Source: Muribaculaceae bacterium (lineage in GTDB: Bacteria > Bacteroidota > Bacteroidia > Bacteroidales > Muribaculaceae). From it: a stretch of 12,927 bases of DNA. A program made the translations under genes and the position numbers. Shown piece after piece: positions 1 to 6,162 of the stretch (position 1 is the stretch's first letter; the number at the start of each line of letters is the position of its first letter). A model generated the notes under the pieces. It saw nothing but the letters and a program-made list of their open reading frames with translations, was not told the DNA's origin and made no database searches. The stretch spans positions 1 to 12,927 of the forward strand of contig JAFZSS010000190.1 in assembly GCA_017619255.1 (NCBI GenBank). Direction: 5' to 3'.

Positions 1-243
1 AATGCGCAGGTGCGTTGCTACACGATTGTCGTGACACTTGCAGGCGTAGAACCCGGCTTGCGTGGCGATGTGAATGGTGACCATGTGGTTGACATCACTG
101 ATGCTACCATGCTGATCAACTACTTGCTCTCAGGCGACGCTACTGACATCAATCTGGAGAACGCCAACTGTGACCAGGTAGGCGGTGTTGATATCTCTGA
201 CGCAACCTCACTGATCAACTACCTGCTCAATGGCACTTGGTAA
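1..243 (+). CDS. C-terminal fragment of a dockerin-like repeat protein (5' end outside window)
   Basis: The frame is open from base 1, so this is the last 80 codons of a longer gene. Residues 22-46 form a first dockerin type I-like repeat: a calcium loop with Asp/Asn ligands (GDVNGD, then DITD) followed by a short helix (ATMLINYLL). Residues 55-78 form a second repeat, with DISD followed by ATSLINYLL. In the second loop the fifth ligand position is Val instead of Asp/Asn, so its calcium binding may be weaker. The preceding stretch (YTIVVTLAG) looks like the last beta strand of an Ig-like or beta-sandwich domain. Such C-terminal dockerin-like pairs are common on secreted or surface proteins of gut Bacteroidales without a classical cellulosome. 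The catalytic or binding part is not in the window, so the function of the whole protein cannot be named. Confidence 0.8.
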   Translation, partial: NAQVRCYTIVVTLAGVEPGLRGDVNGDHVVDITDATMLINYLLSGDATDINLENANCDQVGGVDISDATSLINYLLNGTW

Positions 244-273
244 ATTAGGGATTAAGAATTAAGAATAATAATT

Positions 274-313
274 AGGAGTGAGGATATTGACGGCATCCTT
301 ACTCCTTTTTTTT
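274..313 (+). terminator. Rho-independent terminator after the dockerin gene
   Basis: A 12-bp stem (AGGAGTGAGGAT at 274-285 with ATCCTTACTCCT at 295-306, one G-U pair) encloses a 9-base loop. It is followed directly by a run of T to 313. It starts about 30 bases after the dockerin stop codon and ends the upstream transcription unit. Confidence 0.88.
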
Positions 314-332
314 GTTGTCGACGAACCTTCAA

Positions 333-372
333 CTTCGGCGAAGCGAATTATTCGAAGATGCTTCATCTCGCC
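333..372. repeat. Cluster of nested inverted repeats upstream of the patatin gene
   Basis: Three short palindromes follow one another: CTTC-GGC-GAAG (333-343), CGAAT-T-ATTCG (344-354) and AGATG-CTT-CATCT (356-368). A larger fold is also possible, with GGCGA (337-341) pairing TCGCC (368-372) and GAAGC (340-344) pairing GCTTC (360-364). The block ends about 20 bases before the putative -7 element of the next gene, so it overlaps the place where a -33 element would lie. It could be an operator, a small repeated intergenic element or a leftover. No T run follows, so it is not a simple terminator. Confidence 0.45.
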
Positions 373-390
373 TGGCTGGAAAAATTTGTG

Positions 391-398
391 TATCTTTG
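391..398 (+). promoter_or_regulatory. Putative Bacteroidota -7 promoter element for the patatin gene
   Basis: TATCTTTG matches the TAnnTTTG consensus of Bacteroidota primary promoters and lies 14 bases before the ATG at 413. No good TTG -33 element is seen at the usual 19-21 base spacing, so the call rests on the -7 element only. Confidence 0.5.
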
Positions 399-412
399 TG
401 GGAAAATAGAGC

Positions 413-2026
413 ATGAAGATGGAAAACAATTTGAACATAGGCTTAACATTCTCAGGTGGCGGTTATCGTGCGGCGACCTTTGATTTGGGTGCGCTGTCGA
501 TGCTGAATGCCGTCCGCCTCGATGACGGGCGTACACTGTTGGACTGCGTGACGGCGCTCACCTCGGTTTCGGGCGGCACGATTCCTGCGATGAAATACAT
601 GCTCGCGCGGGCACGCGGCCAGCAAGTCGATGAGATGGTGGACGAACTGTTTGACTTCCTGTGTGACGAGGATCTGGTGGCCCGAGCCATGCAGGGCCTG
701 AGCGCCGAGAAGGCCAACCGTGACGCGTCGAGCATCAAGATCATGGCGGGCATCTACGACCGCAGCTTGTTTGGCGGGGCGGTGATGGGTGACATTATCG
801 ACAACCTGGACCGTATCCCCGTCAAGGACTTCACAGCTCTGGCGACTGACTTTGACAACTCGCTGCCTTTCCGTTTCCGTGTGAGCGCGGGTCACTTGAC
901 CGACGGGCAGCGGGTGTGCTATGGCGTGTTCGGTAACAACAAGCACCGCATCGGTCGCAGCGTGGCGCGCCACATCACCCCCGGCGAGGCGCTGGCGTGC
1001 TCGTCGTGCTTCCCCTGCGGCTTTGAGCCAATGATGTACCCTGATGACTTCAATGTGTCTCAACAACCCGAGGTGGCTGCTGGCATCAAGAACCGCTTTG
1101 GCCTTATGGACGGAGGTATTACCGACAATCAGGGTATTGAGCCCGTATTGCTGGCCGAGGAGCACATGCGCAAGTACCGCGAGGACAAGACCCGTACCGA
1201 CAAGGCCCTCGACCTGGTTATCGTGAGCGATGTGTCCAGTCCCTATATGGACGGCTATGCCCCGTGCGAGCAGATGCTTCCTGCTGGAGTAGGGAAACTG
1301 ACGCTGGGTCGCCTGCGCAATTATGGCCTGATCAGCCAAGCCGTGGTGACTGCCCTGTTCATCCTTGCCCTGGTGTTGGGAAGCAAGTTCTGGCTGGGCG
1401 TGGTGGCGGTCATTCTGGCGATTGTCACCGTGGCCAACATTGTGGGAGCCGTGCTCAAGAACAAGATGTACCGCGCTATTGCTCGCACATTTATCGGCAA
1501 CAATGCTACCTTCCTCAGCCACTTGAAGTTTGCCGCCCTTGAGAACTTGGTGATGAACCGCGCCAAGTCGGTTGTGATGATGAGCAGCGAGGTGTTCCTG
1601 AAACGCTTGAGGCAGATGAGCTATAGTTCCCTCTACAACGATGCTGCTTGGAAAAACCGCCTCGTCAGCAGCACAATCTATGAACTCAGGCCCGACGAGC
1701 GATGGAAAGTGATGAGAGAAAACGGCACTTTGCCCGATTACCTCGTCCCCAGCGAAGCCATCCAGCAGAACAGCGCGCGTGCCGCCAGCATGGGGTCAAC
1801 ATTGTGGTTCACCCCCGAGGAGAAGGCCGCCGGCATGCCCCAGACACTGATGGCTTGTGGCCAATACACCATGTGCTACAACCTGCTCGTCTATCTCGAG
1901 CAGATTGAACAGGACAGCACCAACCTCACCGCCGCTCACGCCCTCCTCCTCGCATGCAAGCCTCAACTGCAAGCCGCTTGGCAACAGTTCCAACATAACC
2001 CCTGTTGCCTCATCCCCAAGAAGTGA
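413..2026 (+). CDS. Patatin-like phospholipase/acyl hydrolase with an internal two-helix membrane segment
   Basis: A 537-residue protein of the patatin-like phospholipase family, expected to hydrolyse acyl esters of lipids with a Ser-Asp dyad. The oxyanion-hole loop is SGGGYRA (14-20). The nucleophile is probably Ser53 in SVSGG (51-55), where the usual first Gly of GxSxG is Ser. The family block III is visible as CSSCFPCGFEP (196-206), and the catalytic Asp is Asp233 in DGGITDNQG (233-241). Two hydrophobic segments, about 307-323 and 327-348, follow the catalytic domain and probably anchor it in the inner membrane. The remaining 190 residues match nothing I recognise. There is no N-terminal signal peptide. 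Start is the ATG at 413; an in-frame ATG at 419 is an alternative. The gene stands alone between a terminator and the argR promoter. Substrate and physiological role are unknown. Confidence 0.82.
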   Translation: MKMENNLNIGLTFSGGGYRAATFDLGALSMLNAVRLDDGRTLLDCVTALTSVSGGTIPAMKYMLARARGQQVDEMVDELFDFLCDEDLVARAMQGLSAEKANRDASSIKIMAGIYDRSLFGGAVMGDIIDNLDRIPVKDFTALATDFDNSLPFRFRVSAGHLTDGQRVCYGVFGNNKHRIGRSVARHITPGEALACSSCFPCGFEPMMYPDDFNVSQQPEVAAGIKNRFGLMDGGITDNQGIEPVLLAEEHMRKYREDKTRTDKALDLVIVSDVSSPYMDGYAPCEQMLPAGVGKLTLGRLRNYGLISQAVVTALFILALVLGSKFWLGVVAVILAIVTVANIVGAVLKNKMYRAIARTFIGNNATFLSHLKFAALENLVMNRAKSVVMMSSEVFLKRLRQMSYSSLYNDAAWKNRLVSSTIYELRPDERWKVMRENGTLPDYLVPSEAIQQNSARAASMGSTLWFTPEEKAAGMPQTLMACGQYTMCYNLLVYLEQIEQDSTNLTAAHALLLACKPQLQAAWQQFQHNPCCLIPKK

Positions 2027-2121
2027 TGCCCATCCTGCTGCCCCCCCCATGAGAGTTTGTGACGCTTGCGGGAAGGTGGCAGAGGTTGTGTAATCATGTG
2101 TGAAAACGGGAAAGTATAGGC

Positions 2122-2137
2122 TGATTATTCATTATAT
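2122..2137 (+). repeat. 16-bp motif shared with the lrp upstream region (copy 1)
   Basis: The sequence TGATTATTCATTATAT lies about 80 bases before the argR -7 element. The exact reverse complement occurs at 6163-6178, upstream of the minus-strand lrp gene, so both copies have the same orientation relative to the gene they precede. It contains TGATTATTCA, which loosely resembles half of an ARG-box-like palindrome. A regulatory role is inference; chance in AT-rich DNA is possible. Confidence 0.35.
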
Positions 2138-2192
2138 TCGGTGAAAAATGGGGTGTAAATTGAATTTTCATTGAAAAAAGTCAATAAATATG

Positions 2193-2223
2193 TTGCAGAA
2201 TTTGTGGGATGTTTATATCTTTG
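2193..2223 (+). promoter_or_regulatory. Bacteroidota-type promoter of argR
   Basis: TTG at 2193-2195 is separated by 20 bases from TATCTTTG at 2216-2223. This fits the Bacteroidota primary sigma pattern (TTG, 19-21 bases, TAnnTTTG). The argR ATG follows at 2257, giving a leader of roughly 25-30 bases. The AT-rich stretch just upstream holds TGAATTTTCA (2161-2170), a possible ArgR-type half site for autoregulation, which is inference only. Confidence 0.75.
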
Positions 2224-2256
2224 CATCTCAAACCAACTTTTAAGTATATAGTTCAA

Positions 2257-2802
2257 ATGGAGACAACAACATTAACAAAGAAACCTAGAAAAAAGAAAGT
2301 ACTCGTGAAAAGGAAACGCGACCGTTTACAGTTGATCACTGATCTGATCAAGACGAATTGCATCGGCAGCCAGAGTGAATTGGCTGACATGTTGCGTGAG
2401 CACAATATCAATGTGACTCAGGCTACATTGTCCCGTGACTTGAAAGCCTTGAAGATTTCCAAGGTGGCTACCGACCGCAATACCTACATGTATATCATTC
2501 CTGACAGCAACCAGTTGCAGGACAGGTTGTTGAGTATGCGTCAGACCGATACCCACGCCGCAAAGCAGGTGGGCATGGTGTCAGTGACATTCTCGGGTAA
2601 TATTGCGGTGGTAAAGACCCGCAATGGCTATGCCCCGGGCTTGGCTTATGATATAGACATGAGCCGTCCCCCCGAAATCCTGGGAACTATCGCTGGTGCC
2701 GATACGGTAGTCGCTGTGTTGGCCGAGGGCGTAACACATGAGCAGGCTAAGGCAGTCTTCGAGCAGTTTATGCCCAAGAATTCGCCTCTCAGCATCGGCT
2801 AA
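2257..2802 (+). CDS. argR: Arginine repressor family regulator ArgR
   Basis: A 181-residue ArgR/AhrC-family DNA-binding protein, expected to form a hexamer that controls arginine synthesis or breakdown in response to arginine. The N-terminal winged helix-turn-helix is clear at about 23-80, with SQSELADML and VTQATLSRDLK (53-63). The C-terminal oligomerisation and arginine-binding domain follows at about 105-175 and ends in GTIAGADTVVAV. In characterised ArgR proteins this motif is GTIAGDDT with both Asp contacting arginine; here the first is Ala148, so effector binding may differ. A very basic N-terminal arm (KKPRKKK... to about 21) precedes the helix-turn-helix. I chose the ATG at 2257 because an upstream in-frame ATG at 2209 would overlap the -7 promoter element. 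The stop codon touches the start of the next gene. Confidence 0.9.
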   Translation: METTTLTKKPRKKKVLVKRKRDRLQLITDLIKTNCIGSQSELADMLREHNINVTQATLSRDLKALKISKVATDRNTYMYIIPDSNQLQDRLLSMRQTDTHAAKQVGMVSVTFSGNIAVVKTRNGYAPGLAYDIDMSRPPEILGTIAGADTVVAVLAEGVTHEQAKAVFEQFMPKNSPLSIG

Positions 2803-3759
2803 ATGATTAAAGTAGGCATCACAGGATGTGACAACTTGCGTGCTGCCGAACTGGTGCGATTGCTCATCTACCACCCAGATGTGGAGCTGCGATGGGTGAG
2901 AGGTTCCAGTCCGGCGGGCACTCGTCTTGACAGGATTGTACCAGGCATTGCTGGAGATAGTGACCTCACTGTGAATCCCGAGGAGCCTCTCGATGAGGTG
3001 GATGTGGTGTTCACATGTGACCCGCGCCAGCAATTGCCTGCCACTCTCGAGGTGCTTAATCTGCCTGACGATACCCGTATCATAGACTTGAGCGGCAGCC
3101 ACAATCTGGACCATGGAACAGAGCATCAGTGGAAATATGGCTTGTCAGAGATGCAGCGACGCATTCTCGTGCACGACGCACAATATGTAACGGTGCCTGG
3201 CAATGCTGCCGCGGCATCGTTGCTGGCATTGATGCCCATGGCGCGCAACCTCATGCTTAACAGCCCGTTGGCGTTGCGTGTGGCGATGGGAGCGACAGCC
3301 TTCCCCCAAGAAGGGAAAACCATCGATGGCATGGATGCCGCTGCTTGGCAAGCTGAGCAGCAACGCGAGGTGGTCATGGCCTTGGAAATGTGCCAGTCGA
3401 GTTTTAACCAACCCGTTACCCTGTCCATCTCCCCGTTGAGCGAGCGCCGCACCCTGGCTGTCGCCGCCCGGTTCAAGAGCGGTGTTGACGGTGAGATGAT
3501 AGGGCAGCTTTATGAGCAGTATTACGACGACCACAACTTTGTGTTCATGGTGGACCGTCCCATCACCACCGCCGATGTCGAAAATACGAACAAGTGCCTG
3601 ATCCGTCTGGAGAAAGACGGCCACACCGGCGAGCTTACCGTACATGCCGTGATGGACCTGCTGCTCAAGGGCGGCGCCGGCGCTGCAGTGCATGTCATGA
3701 ACCTGATGTTCGGTCTTCACGAACGGGTGGGATTAGATCTCAAGTGTACCGGATGTTAA
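2803..3759 (+). CDS. ArgC-family protein lacking the catalytic residues (probable non-catalytic paralogue of N-acyl-gamma-glutamyl-phosphate reductase)
   Basis: The 318-residue protein aligns by eye with ArgC over its whole length: Rossmann start VGITG (4-8), AELVRLL (15-21), IIDLSG (93-98), YGLSEMQRR (112-120), ALMPM, and the diagnostic C-terminal block KGGAGAAVHVMNLMFGLHE (289-307). Key residues are missing. The active-site PGCYPT of ArgC reads PGNAAA, so the catalytic Cys is Asn134. The HRHxPE motif carrying the catalytic His reads EQQREV (185-190). In the nucleotide-binding loop the third glycine is Asn11 and a later conserved glycine is Ala14. ArgC reduces N-acylglutamyl phosphate with NADPH in arginine synthesis; this protein should not do that by the known mechanism. 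The reading frame is intact and of nearly normal length, so it looks maintained rather than decaying. Its ATG follows the argR TAA with no gap, implying translational coupling and a role linked to ArgR. What it does is unknown. Confidence 0.85.
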   Translation: MIKVGITGCDNLRAAELVRLLIYHPDVELRWVRGSSPAGTRLDRIVPGIAGDSDLTVNPEEPLDEVDVVFTCDPRQQLPATLEVLNLPDDTRIIDLSGSHNLDHGTEHQWKYGLSEMQRRILVHDAQYVTVPGNAAAASLLALMPMARNLMLNSPLALRVAMGATAFPQEGKTIDGMDAAAWQAEQQREVVMALEMCQSSFNQPVTLSISPLSERRTLAVAARFKSGVDGEMIGQLYEQYYDDHNFVFMVDRPITTADVENTNKCLIRLEKDGHTGELTVHAVMDLLLKGGAGAAVHVMNLMFGLHERVGLDLKCTGC

Positions 3760-3811
3760 GAATACACATTAATAATAATATATATAGCTAATCAATAATA
3801 ACCATTACATT

Positions 3812-4186
3812 ATGTCAGTCAATAAAGTCATTTTGCTGGGCCGTGTGGGCCGAGACCCGGATGTGCGATATGTCGCACAAAATCAGCCCGTTGCTTCATT
3901 CACGCTCGCTACTACCGATAGGGCTTATACCAACGCTAACGGCGTACAGGTCCCGGAGCGTACCGAGTGGCACAATATCGTTATGTGGGGAAAGAACGCC
4001 GAAGTGGCCGAGCGTTATATCCGCAAGGGAACCCAGATTTATCTTGAGGGGCGTTTACGCACACGCGCATGGGAAGATCGCAATCAGGTCAAGCGATTCA
4101 CCACCGAAATCTATGTGGATAACTTTGAATTGCTGGCACGCCCTCGGGAGACTGCGACATCCCAACAGCCCGAAGCCCAAGAGTAG
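3812..4186 (+). CDS. ssb: Single-stranded DNA-binding protein, short form without acidic tip
   Basis: A 124-residue OB-fold protein of the bacterial SSB family, which coats single-stranded DNA in replication, recombination and repair. Family marks include the N-terminal MSVNKVILLGRVGRDPDVRY, ASFTLATT (28-35), ERTEWHNIV (49-57), and KGTQIYLEGRLRTRAWED further on. The OB fold ends near residue 112 (ELLARP). The tail is only about 12 residues, ends in QPEAQE, and lacks the acidic-hydrophobic tip (DDDLPF-like) by which SSBs recruit partner proteins. Neither other reading frame past the stop supplies such a tip, so a simple frameshift does not explain it. It lies 52 bases after the ArgC-like gene in an AT-rich gap with no recognisable promoter, so it may be cotranscribed with argR. 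It could be an auxiliary SSB if the genome has a longer copy elsewhere. Confidence 0.9.
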   Translation: MSVNKVILLGRVGRDPDVRYVAQNQPVASFTLATTDRAYTNANGVQVPERTEWHNIVMWGKNAEVAERYIRKGTQIYLEGRLRTRAWEDRNQVKRFTTEIYVDNFELLARPRETATSQQPEAQE

Positions 4187-4209
4187 TGACCACTGACATC
4201 GACAAATTT

Positions 4210-4230
4210 CATCGGACAGTGATTCCGATG
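4210..4230. repeat. Perfect 7-bp hairpin between convergent ssb and manC
   Basis: CATCGGA (4210-4216) and TCCGATG (4224-4230) form a perfect stem with a 7-base loop. No T run follows on either strand. It sits just upstream of the long ssb terminator and may help stop transcription or protect the transcript end. Confidence 0.5.
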
Positions 4231-4248
4231 GGCTGAACCGTCATCAAC

Positions 4249-4298
4249 GGCTGCGGGGCCGACTGCACATTCTAAGCAGTGGCCCCGCGGCTGTTTCT
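4249..4298 (+). terminator. Long GC-rich terminator hairpin downstream of ssb
   Basis: A stem of about 17 bp (left arm 4250-4266 with GCGGGGCC as core, right arm 4276-4291 with GGCCCCGC) has one bulged G, one G-U pair and a 9-base loop. A T-rich stretch (TGTTTCTTT) follows on the plus strand. It lies between the converging ssb and manC genes. The T tract is weaker than usual, but the stem is very stable. Confidence 0.75.
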
Positions 4299-4314
4299 TT
4301 GATGGACAGATGGT

Positions 4315-5394
4315 TTACAGGTACTTGTCACCGTAGAGTGACTTTACCTCGTTGACATACTGTTTTATTTTCTGTTCCTCTTCCAGTGGCACAATGAGCA
4401 GCGCGTCGTCCACATCGGCGACGATGTAACCCTCGAGCCCTGATGTCACCAAGAGTTTGTCGCCCTTGATGGCGATGATGTTGTTGTGGCTGTTGAACAT
4501 GAGGGCCTTGCAGTTCTGCGTGACATTGCCCTCGCTGTTCTTGGGCGAGTGGTCATACAGCGAACGCCATGTTCCCAGGTCGTTCCAACCGAAGTCCACT
4601 GTCTCGACATAGACATTTGGAGCCTTTTCCATCACCGCAAAGTCAATACTGATGCTGGGACAGGCCTCGAAATTGGAGTTGATATACTCCACCTCGCTGT
4701 CTGTTCCGAAGTGCTCCTTCCCCATCTCAAAGATGGCGTTCACCTCGGGAGCATTGTCGTTCAGCGCGCGGATGATACTGTCGGCCCTCCAGAAGAACAT
4801 GCCTGAGTTCCAGAAGAATTCGCCGGACTGGAGGAACACGCGGGCCAGGTCCTCGTTGGGCTTCTCGGTAAAGGTCTTCACTGATGAGAAGTTGCCCTCC
4901 GACTGTTCGCCCACCTGAATGTAGCCATAACCCGTCTCGGGACGGCTGGGCTTGATGCCCATCGTGACCAGGGCGTCGTGTGTCTCGATGAACTCAAAGG
5001 CGCTGATGACGCTCTGCCTGAATTTCTCCACATTGAGAATGAGGTGATCGCTGGGCGCCACCATCATCTTGGCGTCGGGGTTGATGGCCTTGATGTGATA
5101 AGCGGCCCATGCGATGCATGGAGCGGTGTTGCGGCGCGCCGGCTCCAGCAGGATCTGGCTGTCCTTGATTTCGGGCAGTTGCTCCTTGATGAGCGGGCCA
5201 TAACTCTCGTTGGTGATTAACAGGATGTTATCGGTGGGAACAATGCCCTCCATGCGGTCAAACGCCATCTGCAACAGGCTGCGTCCGGTGCCGAAGAAAT
5301 CGATGAATTGTTTGGGTTTTTCGGCTTTGCTGAACGGCCAGAATCTGCTGCCCACACCGCCGCACATGATCACGCAATATCGGTTGTTATTCAT
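4315..5394 (-). CDS. manC: Mannose-1-phosphate guanylyltransferase (GDP-mannose pyrophosphorylase)
   Basis: A 359-residue cytoplasmic nucleotidyltransferase that makes GDP-mannose from GTP and mannose-1-phosphate, the precursor for mannose and fucose in surface glycans. The pyrophosphorylase signature GGVGSRFWPFSKAEKPKQF is at 12-30. Other family motifs are EPARRNTAPCIA (84-95), PSDH (114-117), PETGYGYI (152-159), FTEKP (175-179), WNSGMFFW (195-202) and FGWNDLGTW (268-276). The length fits the single-domain form; the C-terminal cupin/phosphomannose isomerase domain of proteobacterial AlgA/ManC is absent, as is usual in Bacteroidota. It has its own promoter upstream, and lrp ends 174 bases before it with a terminator between them, so it is probably transcribed alone. 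It converges on ssb. The symbol manC is by family; the exact name in this organism could be gmp or rfbM. Confidence 0.93.
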   Translation of the reverse strand: MNNNRYCVIMCGGVGSRFWPFSKAEKPKQFIDFFGTGRSLLQMAFDRMEGIVPTDNILLITNESYGPLIKEQLPEIKDSQILLEPARRNTAPCIAWAAYHIKAINPDAKMMVAPSDHLILNVEKFRQSVISAFEFIETHDALVTMGIKPSRPETGYGYIQVGEQSEGNFSSVKTFTEKPNEDLARVFLQSGEFFWNSGMFFWRADSIIRALNDNAPEVNAIFEMGKEHFGTDSEVEYINSNFEACPSISIDFAVMEKAPNVYVETVDFGWNDLGTWRSLYDHSPKNSEGNVTQNCKALMFNSHNNIIAIKGDKLLVTSGLEGYIVADVDDALLIVPLEEEQKIKQYVNEVKSLYGDKYL

Positions 5395-5438
5395 GCTTGT
5401 ATTCTAGTTTTTCGATGAAGTATTTCTTTTATCTGCCA

Positions 5439-5468
5439 CAAAGGTAATGCAAAAAAACGAGTTTCCAA
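5439..5468 (-). promoter_or_regulatory. Bacteroidota-type promoter of manC
   Basis: On the minus strand TTG (5468-5466) is followed after 19 bases by TACCTTTG (5446-5439), a near-ideal Bacteroidota primary promoter. The manC ATG is at 5394, so the leader is roughly 35-40 bases. Confidence 0.78.
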
Positions 5469-5507
5469 TCACAATGGGTGTCATAAAAACTTTCTGCTCT
5501 TTACATG

Positions 5508-5539
5508 AAAAGAGCAAGCATCATGCAGGTGCTTGCTCT
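5508..5539 (-). terminator. Terminator after the lrp-family gene
   Basis: On the minus strand a perfect 10-bp stem (AGAGCAAGCA with TGCTTGCTCT, arms 5530-5539 and 5511-5520, 9-base loop) ends in TTTT. It lies 30 bases beyond the lrp stop codon and separates lrp from manC. A second weaker pairing (GCTCTTT at 5496-5502 with AAAGAGC at 5509-5515) shares one arm and could compete with it. Confidence 0.78.
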
Positions 5540-5568
5540 CCAACTTTATGATATGAGGTAGTTTGGTC

Positions 5569-6030
5569 TCATTCGTAGTAAATGGGCACTGTGCGGCTGA
5601 TGCTCTGCTCCAGCGAGATGAGCGTCTCGGTGGCGGCAACACCCTCGATGTGCTGGATGTGGTCATTGACCAGCGACATCAAGTGCTCATTGTCACGGGC
5701 ATACACTTTAATCATCATGGTGTAATGACCTGTGGTGAAGTGACATTCAACAACTTCCTTGATTTTCAGCAATTCGGGAACGACCGTGCGGTACATGGAG
5801 CCGCGCTCCAGTGTCAGGCCGATAAAGGTGCAGGTGGAATAACCCAATAGTTTGGGATTCACATTATAGCCCGATCCTGTGATGATGCCATCGTCGATGA
5901 GGCGCTGAATGCGTTGATGAACGGCCGCACGAGAGACACCGCACACCTGGGCGACATCCTTGCTTGGGATTCGTGCGTTATTCATAACAATCTCGAGAAT
6001 CTTTTTGTCAAGAGTATCAATTCTTTCCAT
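5569..6030 (-). CDS. Lrp/AsnC-family transcriptional regulator
   Basis: A 153-residue regulator of the Lrp/AsnC (feast-famine) family, which binds DNA as dimers or higher oligomers and senses amino acids. The N-terminal helix-turn-helix is seen in IDTLDKKILEIVMNNAR followed by SKDVAQVCGVSRAAVHQRI (23-41) and the wing IDDGIITGSGYNVNP. The C-terminal ligand-binding RAM domain spans about 67-145, with VVECHFTTGHYTMMIKV and the ETLISLEQS strand. I chose the ATG at 6030: an upstream TTG reading (6057) would add nine residues absent from the family and would overlap the promoter. The gene lies 209 bases after lysA on the same strand with its own promoter between, and is closed by a terminator. Neighbouring lysA suggests a lysine- or diaminopimelate-related target, but the effector is not shown by the sequence. 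Confidence 0.9.
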   Translation of the reverse strand: MERIDTLDKKILEIVMNNARIPSKDVAQVCGVSRAAVHQRIQRLIDDGIITGSGYNVNPKLLGYSTCTFIGLTLERGSMYRTVVPELLKIKEVVECHFTTGHYTMMIKVYARDNEHLMSLVNDHIQHIEGVAATETLISLEQSISRTVPIYYE

Positions 6031-6054
6031 CAGAACAACTTTTTTAAGTAATCG

Positions 6055-6062
6055 CAAATGTA
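6055..6062 (-). promoter_or_regulatory. Putative -7 element of the lrp-family gene
   Basis: TACATTTG on the minus strand (6062-6055) fits TAnnTTTG and lies 24 bases before the ATG at 6030. No clear TTG -33 element is seen at the expected distance; the upstream stretch is AT-rich. Confidence 0.5.
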
Positions 6063-6162
6063 ACTATTATTTTTTAAAGTCGTAATAGCTTTCAGTGATT
6101 ATTTTGAAATATTTTTTCTTCTTTTCGTCGAAATGGTTGATGCTCAACGGAATAAAGAAGAT

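Noticed and set aside
251..264. Tandem ATTAAGA repeat after the dockerin gene as a CRISPR-like or mobile repeat
   Set aside because: Only two 7-base units in AT-rich DNA, with no spacers, no terminal inverted repeats and no associated genes.
452..1522. A 356-residue open frame on the minus strand inside the patatin gene
   Set aside because: It is fully antisense to a gene with clear catalytic motifs, rich in His/Gln/Val as expected of a GC-rich shadow frame, and has no family features or promoter.
2041..2048. Run of eight C just after the patatin stop codon, as a possible phase-variable tract
   Set aside because: It lies outside the coding region; slippage would not change the patatin protein, and no promoter spacing seems to depend on it.
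2581..3126. A 181-residue minus-strand frame across the argR and ArgC-like junction
   Set aside because: It is antisense to two well-supported genes, with no recognisable domain or start signals.
5496..5539. Competing hairpins after lrp as an attenuator for manC
   Set aside because: manC has its own strong promoter downstream of the structure, and no leader peptide or ligand-binding fold is visible; a plain terminator explains it.
5569..6057. Longer lrp-family start at the TTG 6057
   Set aside because: It falls in the probable -7 element and adds residues foreign to the family; the ATG at 6030 gives the normal N-terminus.
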